Below the pieces are notes generated by a model. It had not been told where the DNA came from. It did no database searches and was given only the letters and a program-made list of their open reading frames with translations. A stretch of DNA of 6,363 nt from Akkermansiaceae bacterium (lineage in GTDB: Bacteria; Verrucomicrobiota; Verrucomicrobiia; Verrucomicrobiales; Akkermansiaceae), in assembly GCA_029288115.1 (NCBI GenBank), contig JARFPV010000632.1, positions 1 through 6,363 of the forward strand, read 5' to 3'. Below, piece after piece: positions 1 through 5,514 of this stretch. Each line of letters opens with the position of its first letter. Position 1 is the first letter of the stretch. The position numbers and the translations under genes are program-made.

Positions 1-1
1 A

Positions 2-1105
2 GACGGCATCACCGCAATCGATGAAGCACTCGCACAAAAGCTGCGAAAATCGAAAGCTCCAGTGCAGCTCGTCATCAACAAGGCCGATAATGAAAAACAA
101 GACCAGCTACAAGGAGATTTCGCCACCCTTGGCTACGGCGCGGGCATCCCGACGTCCGCTGAATTGGGAAAAAACATGGATCAACTCGCTGACACCATCG
201 ACAAGGTCATCGAACCACTACAACGCGATATCGAAGAAGCAGAAGAAGCCGTCAAACGCGAAGGCCTCAAAATCGCGATCGTGGGCAAACCCAATGCTGG
301 CAAATCATCCCTCATCAACGCCATTCTCAAAGACGAGCGCACCATCGTTTCCGATATCGCGGGCACAACACGAGATTCCGTCGATGTCCCCTATGAATTC
401 ATGGGTGAGCTACATACTCTTATCGATACGGCTGGCATTCGCCGTCGGACAAAAATGGATTCCTCGGTAGAAGTCTTTTCCGCCATGCGGGCTGAACGCT
501 CGATCCGGCGCGCCGATATTTGCCTGTTAGTCATCGACTGCGCCGAGGGCGTATCGGCACAGGATCGAAAAATTGCGCGTATCATTCAAGACGAGAAAAA
601 GCCCTGCCTGATCGTGCTTAACAAGTTTGACCTGTTTCATCCGTCCGCGAACCGCAGTGTCCGGCTCGAAGAGGCCACCGAGCATGTTCGCACCGAGCTA
701 TTTTTCCTCGCATACGCGCCATACGTCGCCGTTTCCGCACTCAAAAAACAATCCATCGGGCTGATTTTCGCCAAGCTTGCAGAAATCCGCAAGGCTGCGC
801 AAACCCCAATCACCACCGGAAAACTGAATCGCTTTCTTGGTGCTGCCTTTGAGAAAAAACCACCCCAGGCACGCAAGGGCACCAAGCGACTCAAGTTACT
901 CTACGCGACCACTGCCATCAACGACCGCTACACTGCGATCCCTGTGCCGACCTACATCCTGTTCGTTAACGACAAACGGCTGATGCAGGAAAACTACGAG
1001 CAGTATCTCACCAACCGCCTACGCGAAGACCACCCGTCGCCAGGCATCCCGATCATTTTCTCGGTTCGTTCAAGAAACTCCAAGGGCGAAAAGGGCAAGA
1101 AGTAG
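2..1105 (+). CDS. der: GTPase Der (EngA), 5'-truncated
   Basis: Der is a tandem-G-domain GTPase that acts in the cytoplasm in maturation of the 50S ribosomal subunit. The reading frame is open from base 2, so the protein is cut by the window edge: 367 residues are visible, and roughly 100 or more N-terminal residues (most of the first G domain) are missing compared with the usual 440-490. In visible numbering, the first G domain contributes its G4 motif NKAD (26-29) and a TSAE-type G5. An acidic helical linker (IEEAEEA) follows. The second G domain is complete: P-loop GKPNAGKS (95-102), GTTRD switch, DTAG (142-145), NKFD (207-210) and SAL (245-247). Residues about 270-355 match the C-terminal KH-like domain that contacts rRNA, ending in a basic tail (KGEKGKK). 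The motif order is diagnostic of Der rather than Era or MnmE. An internal GTG at base 62 is not the start, because family-like sequence continues upstream of it. Confidence 0.96.
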   Translation, partial: DGITAIDEALAQKLRKSKAPVQLVINKADNEKQDQLQGDFATLGYGAGIPTSAELGKNMDQLADTIDKVIEPLQRDIEEAEEAVKREGLKIAIVGKPNAGKSSLINAILKDERTIVSDIAGTTRDSVDVPYEFMGELHTLIDTAGIRRRTKMDSSVEVFSAMRAERSIRRADICLLVIDCAEGVSAQDRKIARIIQDEKKPCLIVLNKFDLFHPSANRSVRLEEATEHVRTELFFLAYAPYVAVSALKKQSIGLIFAKLAEIRKAAQTPITTGKLNRFLGAAFEKKPPQARKGTKRLKLLYATTAINDRYTAIPVPTYILFVNDKRLMQENYEQYLTNRLREDHPSPGIPIIFSVRSRNSKGEKGKK

Positions 1106-1111
1106 CCCCCC

Positions 1112-1148
1112 TTGACACGCACCGATTTTGATGCACATTAGCATCATT
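1112..1148 (+). promoter_or_regulatory. Putative vapBC promoter and operator
   Basis: A consensus -35 hexamer TTGACA lies at 1112-1117. Sixteen bases further on is a weak -10 candidate, CACATT (1134-1139), which matches the consensus at 3 of 6 positions including the important second and sixth. A perfect inverted repeat TGATGC-N6-GCATCA spans 1129-1146, covering that -10 and ending two bases before the ATG at 1149. VapBC complexes generally repress their own operon by binding such palindromes through the antitoxin, so this is the natural operator candidate. If the -10 is right, transcription would begin near 1146 and the mRNA would be almost leaderless. The inverted repeat and the -35 are directly visible; the -10, the start site and the autoregulation are inferred. 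Confidence 0.45.
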
Positions 1149-1343
1149 ATGAGAACCACCCTCACCATTGACACCGCCCTTTACGAGGAAGCGAGCAAAC
1201 TAACCGGCATTAGCGAAAAAGCGAAGCTGGTCAGGGAAGCTCTCGCCGCGTTAATCGCTCGCGAAAGCGGCAAACGTCTCGCCAAGCTCGGGGGCACGGC
1301 ACCTGATCTGGAAATTCCTCCACGTCGCAAAACCGCCTCATGA
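1149..1343 (+). CDS. vapB: VapB-family type II antitoxin
   Basis: This small protein of 64 residues is the antitoxin of a type II toxin-antitoxin pair: it binds and neutralises the adjacent PIN-domain RNase and, with it, is expected to repress the operon. The N-terminal strand RTTLTID (2-8), followed by helical segments around LYEEASKLTG and KAKLVREALAALIARES and then a Pro/Arg-rich tail, is the pattern of the VapB antitoxin family (Pfam VapB_antitoxin), including the recurring LTGI and LVREAL phrases. The strand-helix-helix part would dimerise and bind DNA; the C-terminal tail (APDLEIPPRRK) would wrap the toxin. Start codons TTG 1128 and ATG 1131 are in frame upstream, but ATG 1149 is preferred because family members begin MRTTL and the earlier starts lie inside the operator-like inverted repeat. 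No Shine-Dalgarno sequence precedes it. Its stop overlaps the vapC start by 4 bases (ATGA), indicating translational coupling. Confidence 0.9.
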   Translation: MRTTLTIDTALYEEASKLTGISEKAKLVREALAALIARESGKRLAKLGGTAPDLEIPPRRKTAS

Positions 1344-1702
1344 TCCTAGCTGACACATCCGTCTGGATCAGACACTTCAGAGAAAACAACTCGGAACTCG
1401 CTGCCCTGCTGACAACGGGACAAGTGGCCACCCACCCCTTCATCGTCGGTGAACTCGCCTGTGGCAACCTTCCAAAAAGCACCCAGACACTCCACGATTT
1501 CGACTGCTTACCTACCGTCAAGATGTGCCTCGAAAAGGAAGTTAGACGCTTCATCGAGTCCCACGCGCTTCCGGGTATGGGAATTGGTTACATTGATGCC
1601 CACTTACTTGCGTCAGCACTCGTTTCAGATATTCCGCTTTGGACACTCGATAAACGACTTGCTGAAATAGCCGATAAACTGGACTGCACCAACACTTCTT
1701 GA
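1340..1702 (+). CDS. vapC: VapC-family PIN-domain ribonuclease toxin
   Basis: This is a 120-residue PIN-domain toxin, a metal-dependent endoribonuclease that arrests translation when freed from its antitoxin (known VapCs cut initiator tRNA, other tRNAs or the 23S sarcin-ricin loop; the target here cannot be read from sequence). The acidic catalytic residues are all present: Asp5 in ILADTSVWI, Glu38 in VGELACG, Asp86 in GIGYIDAHLLAS and Asp104 in WTLDKRL. Length and motif spacing are normal for the family, so it appears intact and active. The ATG at 1340 overlaps the vapB stop codon by 4 bases, and no ribosome binding site is visible, as expected for coupled translation. The pair sits between der and an ABC transporter gene, an unrelated context typical of mobile toxin-antitoxin cassettes, though no flanking repeats or integrase are seen. 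Confidence 0.95.
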   Translation: MILADTSVWIRHFRENNSELAALLTTGQVATHPFIVGELACGNLPKSTQTLHDFDCLPTVKMCLEKEVRRFIESHALPGMGIGYIDAHLLASALVSDIPLWTLDKRLAEIADKLDCTNTS

Positions 1703-1710
1703 GAAAAATT

Positions 1711-1737
1711 TTGTCAATCCTGCCAATCCTGTCTAAT
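1711..1737 (+). promoter_or_regulatory. Candidate promoter before the OppD-like gene
   Basis: TTGTCA at 1711-1716 matches the -35 consensus at 5 of 6 positions and TCTAAT at 1732-1737 matches the -10 at 5 of 6. The 15-base spacer is shorter than the optimum; an alternative -10, TAATAA at 1734-1739, has a 17-base spacer but only 3 of 6 matches. Start of transcription would fall near 1744, only a few bases before the ATG at 1748. The spacer is occupied by the tandem CAATCCTG repeat, so the hexamers may be incidental to that element. Confidence 0.3.
1715..1732 (+). repeat. Tandem 9-base repeat CAATCCTG(C/T) x2
   Basis: Two adjacent copies of a 9-base unit, CAATCCTGC (1715-1723) and CAATCCTGT (1724-1732), lie in the 45-base gap between vapC and the ABC ATPase gene. 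The copies differ only at the last base. The element is bounded by TTGT on the left and CTAATAAA on the right. From memory, similar TCAATCCTG/TTAATCCTG phrases recur between genes in several environmental bacterial genomes; I cannot verify this here. Function unknown. Confidence 0.6.
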
Positions 1738-1747
1738 AAACAAGCAC

Positions 1748-2728
1748 ATGCCACTGCTCGAAGTTTCCAACCTGACCACCCGCTTTCACACCCGCAACGG
1801 CATCGTCCGCGCCGTTGAGGACGTTTCGTTTTCTGTCGACAAAGGCCAGACTGTTGGCATCGTCGGCGAATCCGGCTCAGGAAAATCCGTCACCTGCTAC
1901 TCGCTCGTTGGGTTGATCCCCCAACCTCCTGGAAAAATCCACGCTGGCACCGCCATGTTTGATGGCATCGATCTCCTTCAGGCGGACCAAAAACAACTCC
2001 GCAAAATCCGTGGCAAACGCGTGTCGATGACCTTCCAGGATCCGATGACTTCTCTCAATCCGTATTTGAAGGTCTCCACCCAGCTCACTGAACCGCTGGA
2101 AATCCATGAAGGGATCAAAGGCAAACAAGCACTACACCGCGCGATCGACGCCCTCGCCGAGGTAGGCATCCCCGATCCAGAAAAGCGTATCCAGTCCTAC
2201 CCGCACGAATTTTCCGGAGGCATGCGCCAGCGTGTGATGATTGCCATGGCGCTGATCACGCGCCCCGAACTACTCATCTGTGACGAACCAACAACCGCGC
2301 TTGATGTAACCGTGCAGAAGCAGGTGTTAGACCTGATCAAAGATCGCCAAAACGAACTCGGCACCGCGGTGATTCTGATTACGCACGACCTTGCCGTCGT
2401 GCACCAAACATGTGACGATGTGAATGTCATGTATGCTGGCCGCATCGTCGAGCGCGCCGAGACCAAGACACTTTTTGAAAAACCCATGCACGCCTACACC
2501 CGTGCGCTGATGAAGAGCATTCCCGCCACCCACGACAAGGGTGAGAAACTCTACACAATCACCGGCATCACACCGGATCATTCCGACCAACCTGAGGGGA
2601 GCGCATTCCACGAACGCAACACCATGGGCGATGCCTCTAAGTGCAACACCGCATCACCTCCACCCCTCGAGGAAATCCAGCCCGACCACTTCGTGCAGAA
2701 CTGCCCGGGCTGCCTCAGTGTTTCTTAA
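1748..2728 (+). CDS. OppD/DppD-family peptide ABC transporter ATP-binding protein
   Basis: This 326-residue protein is the ATP-hydrolysing subunit of an oligopeptide/dipeptide (or nickel) ABC importer and would sit on the cytoplasmic face of the membrane bound to OppB/OppC-type permeases. All nucleotide-binding motifs are intact: Walker A GESGSGKS (40-47), Q-loop Gln97 in TFQDPMTSLNP, signature SGGMR (156-160), Walker B LLICDE (175-180) with the D-loop ALD, and switch His213 in ITHD. The tail (about 246-326) is the oligopeptide-transporter C-terminal extension (HAYTRALMKSIP), which normally carries four conserved cysteines. Here the first two positions are Ser285 and Asn291; Cys299 and Cys319 remain, with an extra Cys322. 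No permease, binding protein or OppF is adjacent, so it is an orphan in this window. ATG 1748 gives the standard N-terminus (PLLEVSNLTTRF); no Shine-Dalgarno is present. The next gene starts 3 bases after its stop. Substrate is not determinable; OppD versus DppD cannot be told apart. Confidence 0.93.
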   Translation: MPLLEVSNLTTRFHTRNGIVRAVEDVSFSVDKGQTVGIVGESGSGKSVTCYSLVGLIPQPPGKIHAGTAMFDGIDLLQADQKQLRKIRGKRVSMTFQDPMTSLNPYLKVSTQLTEPLEIHEGIKGKQALHRAIDALAEVGIPDPEKRIQSYPHEFSGGMRQRVMIAMALITRPELLICDEPTTALDVTVQKQVLDLIKDRQNELGTAVILITHDLAVVHQTCDDVNVMYAGRIVERAETKTLFEKPMHAYTRALMKSIPATHDKGEKLYTITGITPDHSDQPEGSAFHERNTMGDASKCNTASPPPLEEIQPDHFVQNCPGCLSVS

Positions 2729-2731
2729 AAA

Positions 2732-3484
2732 ATGGCTATCATCCACTGGATCTCGTGGATTTGTCTGGTGGGACTTGTTCTGCCGGTCGCGTGGATTCTC
2801 TGGATCAAAAACCGCAGCGCAGTCAACACCTGGGTCAGACCCGTGCAACACTCCAAACGCTGGCTACTGTGCACGCGTCTGGATAAGTCCTCCACCGGCG
2901 AGGATATCCAGAGGACGCTCCGCAACGTTGTCACCGAGTCAAAGAACGCCGGATGGAATGCTTCCTGCGCATACAAGAAACGTGATCCCGCCAGTGGCGA
3001 GTGGATCGTGGGGCTCATCTCAACTGCACGCCCACTCGACACGCAAGTTCCAGCACCCTTTGAATTTACCGAGATCAGCCCCTCCCAGACAGTGCGGGTT
3101 TCTTGCCCGGCCAACGAGGAAAACACAAACATCAAAGCCGACCTCAAACACTGGGCAGAGCAAAACGGCACCCGTTATGACGCTGCGGCTGTCTCACTAT
3201 CGGCGCAGTCATTCCAATGCTGGGAGTGGAACATCAGCAACACATCCGAGACGTCCGACCCTTCATTTCTGGCACGTTTTGCTGAGAAAATCTTCGAAAT
3301 GCGCGACATCGCACTCTACCCGACGATCATTACCATCATCGCACTCTTCCTCTGCGGCACCGGCAACTTCTGGCTGTTCGGCATCGGGGTTTTCACCATC
3401 ATCCTCATGTCGGGCGCACACAAATTTGTATTCATGTACCAGCGCGAAGACCTCACCCAAGAGGAACATCTCCAGAATTACTAA
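2732..3484 (+). CDS. Hypothetical membrane protein, three predicted TM segments
   Basis: I do not recognise this 250-residue protein. It has a hydrophobic N-terminal segment (about 4-24) followed by Lys26 and Arg28, a soluble region of roughly 165 residues (27-191), two closely spaced hydrophobic segments (about 193-209 and 212-229), and a short charged tail (HKFVFMYQREDLTQEEHLQNY region, 230-250). Positive charges after segment 1, before segment 2 and after segment 3 predict an outside N-terminus and a cytoplasmic soluble domain and tail. The soluble part alternates probable strands and helices (for example helix GEDIQRTLRNVVTES, strand EWIVGLIS, helix NIKADLKHWAEQNG, strand SFQCWEWNI); a distant GyrI-like effector-binding fold is a weak guess only. 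The ATG lies 3 bases after the stop of the OppD-like ATPase gene, so co-transcription is very likely and a functional link possible. No ribosome binding site is visible. A longer overlapping frame (2541-3488) is low-complexity Ser/Pro/Arg/Thr and is rejected as a shadow. Confidence 0.8.
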   Translation: MAIIHWISWICLVGLVLPVAWILWIKNRSAVNTWVRPVQHSKRWLLCTRLDKSSTGEDIQRTLRNVVTESKNAGWNASCAYKKRDPASGEWIVGLISTARPLDTQVPAPFEFTEISPSQTVRVSCPANEENTNIKADLKHWAEQNGTRYDAAAVSLSAQSFQCWEWNISNTSETSDPSFLARFAEKIFEMRDIALYPTIITIIALFLCGTGNFWLFGIGVFTIILMSGAHKFVFMYQREDLTQEEHLQNY

Positions 3485-3640
3485 ATAATCCGCCAAACAT
3501 TTCAGCACCTGGCACTTTACCGATCGCCTTGCCTGATGCCTTCTCGGGAATTGATCTAACCCTGAGCATGAATCCCACCTCCCCTCGCCCCCTCACACAG
3601 CTCCTCGCAATCATTCCTCGCTTCATGCGGACCGTTGAGT

Positions 3641-3653
3641 TGCTGTGACAGCA
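3641..3653. repeat. 13-base palindrome TGCTGTGACAGCA
   Basis: TGCTGT-G-ACAGCA is a perfect inverted repeat around a single central base. It could be read as a protein-binding dyad or, in RNA, as a weak 5-bp stem with a UGA triloop. It lies about 130 bases upstream of the purE start, rather far from the predicted promoter at 3732-3761. No T-run follows, so it is not an intrinsic terminator. It may be chance. Confidence 0.35.
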
Positions 3654-3709
3654 CACTGAGATTCACAACAACACCAACAGCCCCAGTGAAGCCCCCTTAC
3701 CCCAAAATA

Positions 3710-3720
3710 GCAAAATTTGC
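3710..3720. repeat. 11-base palindrome GCAAAATTTGC
   Basis: GCAAA-A-TTTGC is a perfect inverted repeat around one central base, placed 11 bases upstream of the predicted purEK -35 hexamer (3732). An AT-rich dyad in this position is compatible with an activator or repressor site for purine regulation, but no known purine-repressor consensus is recognised. Function is inferred from position only. Confidence 0.35.
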
Positions 3721-3731
3721 CCGCGAAGTGC

Positions 3732-3761
3732 TGGACAGCATGGGGCACCCCGATATCTAAT
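3732..3761 (+). promoter_or_regulatory. Putative sigma70-type purEK promoter
   Basis: TGGACA (3732-3737) matches the -35 consensus at 5 of 6 positions and TCTAAT (3756-3761) matches the -10 at 5 of 6, separated by 18 bases. Transcription would begin around 3768, leaving a leader of about 18 bases before the purE ATG at 3786. The spacer holds the dyad GGGG-CA-CCCC (3742-3751), which could be an operator placed between the two polymerase contacts. The hexamers are visible; promoter activity and the regulatory role of the dyad are inferred. Confidence 0.45.
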
Positions 3762-3785
3762 CGCGCATAGCCACTCCACATCAAC

Positions 3786-4301
3786 ATGGATAACCAACAA
3801 GCCCGCATCGGAATCATCATGGGCAGCCAGTCCGACTGGCCAACCCTGGAACACGCAGCCAAAACCCTCAGCGACTTCGGAGTCGCATGGGAGTCTCGCG
3901 TAGTCAGTGCACACCGCACCCCCAAGCTTCTCTACGATTACGCAGAATCCGCGGCTTCCCGCGGCATCCAGTGCATCATCGCAGGCGCAGGTGGCGCGGC
4001 ACACCTCCCAGGCATGGCAGCCGCCATCACCACACTCCCAGTCCTCGGCGTGCCCGTAAAATCCCGCGCACTCAACGGCGTGGACTCCCTGCTCTCCATT
4101 GTGCAAATGCCCGCAGGCATCCCCACCGCAACATTCGCCATCGGCGACGCCGGCGCAACCAACGCTGGACTGTTCGCCGTCTCCATGCTCGCCGCTACAG
4201 GCGACGATGACCTCGCCCAAAAACTCGCCGAGTTCCGCGAAAACCAACGCAGCAAAATCGAAGCAGGCACCCTGCCTCAAATGGACGACCTCCAATCGTA
4301 A
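3786..4301 (+). CDS. purE: N5-carboxyaminoimidazole ribonucleotide mutase PurE (class I)
   Basis: PurE converts N5-carboxyaminoimidazole ribonucleotide (N5-CAIR) to CAIR in de novo purine synthesis, receiving its substrate from PurK, encoded directly downstream. The 171-residue length is normal for class I PurE. Visible family motifs are MGSQSDWPT (12-20, the phosphate-binding GSxSD loop), SAHRTP (41-46, with catalytic His43) and [12 protein letters not shown] (66-77, with His73 in the active-site loop), followed by the [10 protein letters not shown] and NAGLFA segments. The presence of purK next door supports the class I mutase reaction rather than the class II AIR carboxylase. ATG 3786 is chosen because residues 7-12 (RIGIIM) align with the usual N-terminus; no Shine-Dalgarno sequence precedes it. 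purK follows after 6 bases. A 346-residue frame on the opposite strand is a composition artefact and is not annotated. Confidence 0.97.
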   Translation: MDNQQARIGIIMGSQSDWPTLEHAAKTLSDFGVAWESRVVSAHRTPKLLYDYAESAASRGIQCIIAGAGGAAHLPGMAAAITTLPVLGVPVKSRALNGVDSLLSIVQMPAGIPTATFAIGDAGATNAGLFAVSMLAATGDDDLAQKLAEFRENQRSKIEAGTLPQMDDLQS

Positions 4302-4307
4302 CATAGA

Positions 4308-5456
4308 ATGAGCAAGAATTCTGAAACCTGCATCGGAGTCCTCGGCGGTGGCCAACTCGGGCGCATGCTCGCCTTGGAAGCACGCCGGATGGGATACCAG
4401 GTTCTGATGTGGACCGGTGGTGACGTCTCCGGCGCAGCACGCCTCGCCGACCACATCCTCACCGAACCATTCGACTGCGAAAACACCCTGGAGGAGTTTA
4501 TCCGCATGGTCGATGTCGCCACTGTGGAATTCGAGAACATCCCCAAGGAGCTTCTCGAAAAAGTCGCCCAACACATCCCCCTGATGCCCAGTATGCGCGC
4601 AGTCGCAATCTGCCAAAACCGCGAACTGGAAAAATCCTTCCTCGCAGAAAACGGCATCCCCACCGCAAAATTCAAAATCGTCGATGACGCACCCGGTTTG
4701 CAATCCGCCCTGCAGGAAATCCCCGGCGACGTGATCTTGAAAACCGTCGAGTCAGGATACGACGGCAAAGGACAACTGCTCGTCAAGGACGACGCCGATC
4801 GACCCAGCCCCGAACAAATCTGGGAAAACTTCGGTGGCGGACGCGCCATCGTCGAACAAAGGATCAACCTGGCTGCAGAACTTTCCGTGATGGTCGTCAG
4901 AAACCAGGACGGCAACGCCGTGACCTACGATCCGGCAGAAAACCAACACAAGAACCACATCCTCGACCTCTCAATCGTCCCGGCACGCATGCCAGACACC
5001 CTGATCGAGGAAGCCCAACAAGTCGCCCGCCAAGTCGCAGAGGCACTCGAATACGTCGGTGTCATCGGCGTGGAATTCTTCCTCGACCAACAAGGCACCC
5101 TGCTCGTCAACGAAATGGCCCCACGCCCACACAACTCAGGCCACCACACACTGGACGCCTGCGAAAGCTCACAGTTCGAACAACAGCTCCGCGCCATCTG
5201 CAACCTCCCGCTGGGAGGCACCGGCATGCTGAAGCCCGCCGTCATGTGGAACTTGTTAGGCGATATCTGGCCATCCGCTACAACCGCCCCCGACTGGTCA
5301 CCGATCCTCAGCACGCCGGGAGCTAAATTGCACCTCTATGGAAAATCCGAAGCCCGACCAGGCCGCAAGATGGGACATGTCACCTTTCTTGACGACAGCG
5401 TGTACGAAGCCATGGCCAATGCCCAGGTCTGCATGAAGGCATACTCTTGGATCTGA
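4308..5456 (+). CDS. purK: N5-carboxyaminoimidazole ribonucleotide synthase PurK
   Basis: PurK is an ATP-grasp ligase that makes N5-CAIR from 5-aminoimidazole ribonucleotide, ATP and bicarbonate; PurE then rearranges the product. The 382-residue length is typical. The N-terminal PreATP-grasp domain shows the GGGQLGRM motif (13-20) and TVEFENIP (72-79). The ATP-grasp core has Lys145 (ILKTVESG), the glycine-rich loop GYDGKGQ (150-156), the VIGVEFF strand (252-258) and the metal-binding NEMAPRPHNSGH segment (268-279). The C-terminal domain includes MWNLLGD (313-319), LHLYGK (341-346) and GRKMGH (352-357), where many homologues have MVNLLG. The start ATG 4308 lies 6 bases after the purE stop, so both genes share a transcript and are probably translationally linked; there is no Shine-Dalgarno sequence in the short gap. 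The frame is intact. The 58-base gap downstream shows no clear terminator. Confidence 0.97.
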   Translation: MSKNSETCIGVLGGGQLGRMLALEARRMGYQVLMWTGGDVSGAARLADHILTEPFDCENTLEEFIRMVDVATVEFENIPKELLEKVAQHIPLMPSMRAVAICQNRELEKSFLAENGIPTAKFKIVDDAPGLQSALQEIPGDVILKTVESGYDGKGQLLVKDDADRPSPEQIWENFGGGRAIVEQRINLAAELSVMVVRNQDGNAVTYDPAENQHKNHILDLSIVPARMPDTLIEEAQQVARQVAEALEYVGVIGVEFFLDQQGTLLVNEMAPRPHNSGHHTLDACESSQFEQQLRAICNLPLGGTGMLKPAVMWNLLGDIWPSATTAPDWSPILSTPGAKLHLYGKSEARPGRKMGHVTFLDDSVYEAMANAQVCMKAYSWI

Positions 5457-5514
5457 TCCATTTCGTCACCTATTTCCTTGTTCCGCTGTTAACTTCACCG
5501 CTTATTCTCCACCT

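Larger units (their letters stand above)
3485..3785. other. 301-base intergenic region before purE
   Basis: No conserved protein, tRNA or recognisable riboswitch is seen. The region contains a pyrimidine-rich tract on the + strand (about 3571-3630), two short perfect odd palindromes (3641-3653 and 3710-3720), a GGGG-CA-CCCC dyad (3742-3751) and a plausible purEK promoter near its right end. I see no convincing intrinsic terminator (no GC-rich stem followed by a T run) for the upstream operon. Two small reading frames exist: 26 residues on + (3568-3648) and 38 residues on - (3569 to 3453, overlapping the end of the membrane protein gene); the latter has a strong Shine-Dalgarno match, but neither has homology support that I can see. 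Confidence 0.6.

Noticed and set aside
233..250. Tandem GAAGAAGC(A/C) repeat inside der
   Set aside because: It encodes the acidic EEAEEA helix of the linker between the G domains and is explained by the protein sequence.
21..470. 149-residue + strand frame at the left edge
   Set aside because: It overlaps der in another frame and its product is Ser/Lys/Arg-rich with no domain, while the der frame has all GTPase motifs.
1128..1148. Upstream TTG (1128) and ATG (1131) as vapB starts
   Set aside because: They would add seven or six residues not typical of the family and lie within the operator-like inverted repeat; ATG 1149 yields the usual MRTTL start.
1703..1714. AAAAATTTT stretch after vapC as a terminator
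   Set aside because: It is only a short AT palindrome with no GC-rich stem before it.
2541..3488. 315-residue + strand frame overlapping the end of the ATPase gene and all of the membrane protein gene
   Set aside because: The product is low-complexity Ser/Thr/Pro/Arg-rich sequence, whereas the overlapping 2732-3484 frame has clean membrane segments and starts 3 bases after the preceding stop.
3568..3648. 26-codon + strand frame in the purE upstream region, considered as a leader peptide
   Set aside because: It has no ribosome binding site, no run of regulatory codons, and no attenuator-like paired hairpins downstream; frames this short are expected by chance.
3663..4703. 346-residue open frame on the minus strand opposite purE and the start of purK
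   Set aside because: Its translation is very rich in Cys, His, Gly and Asp, has no recognisable domain, and lies opposite two clearly conserved enzymes. The strong codon bias of purEK simply leaves few stops on the other strand.
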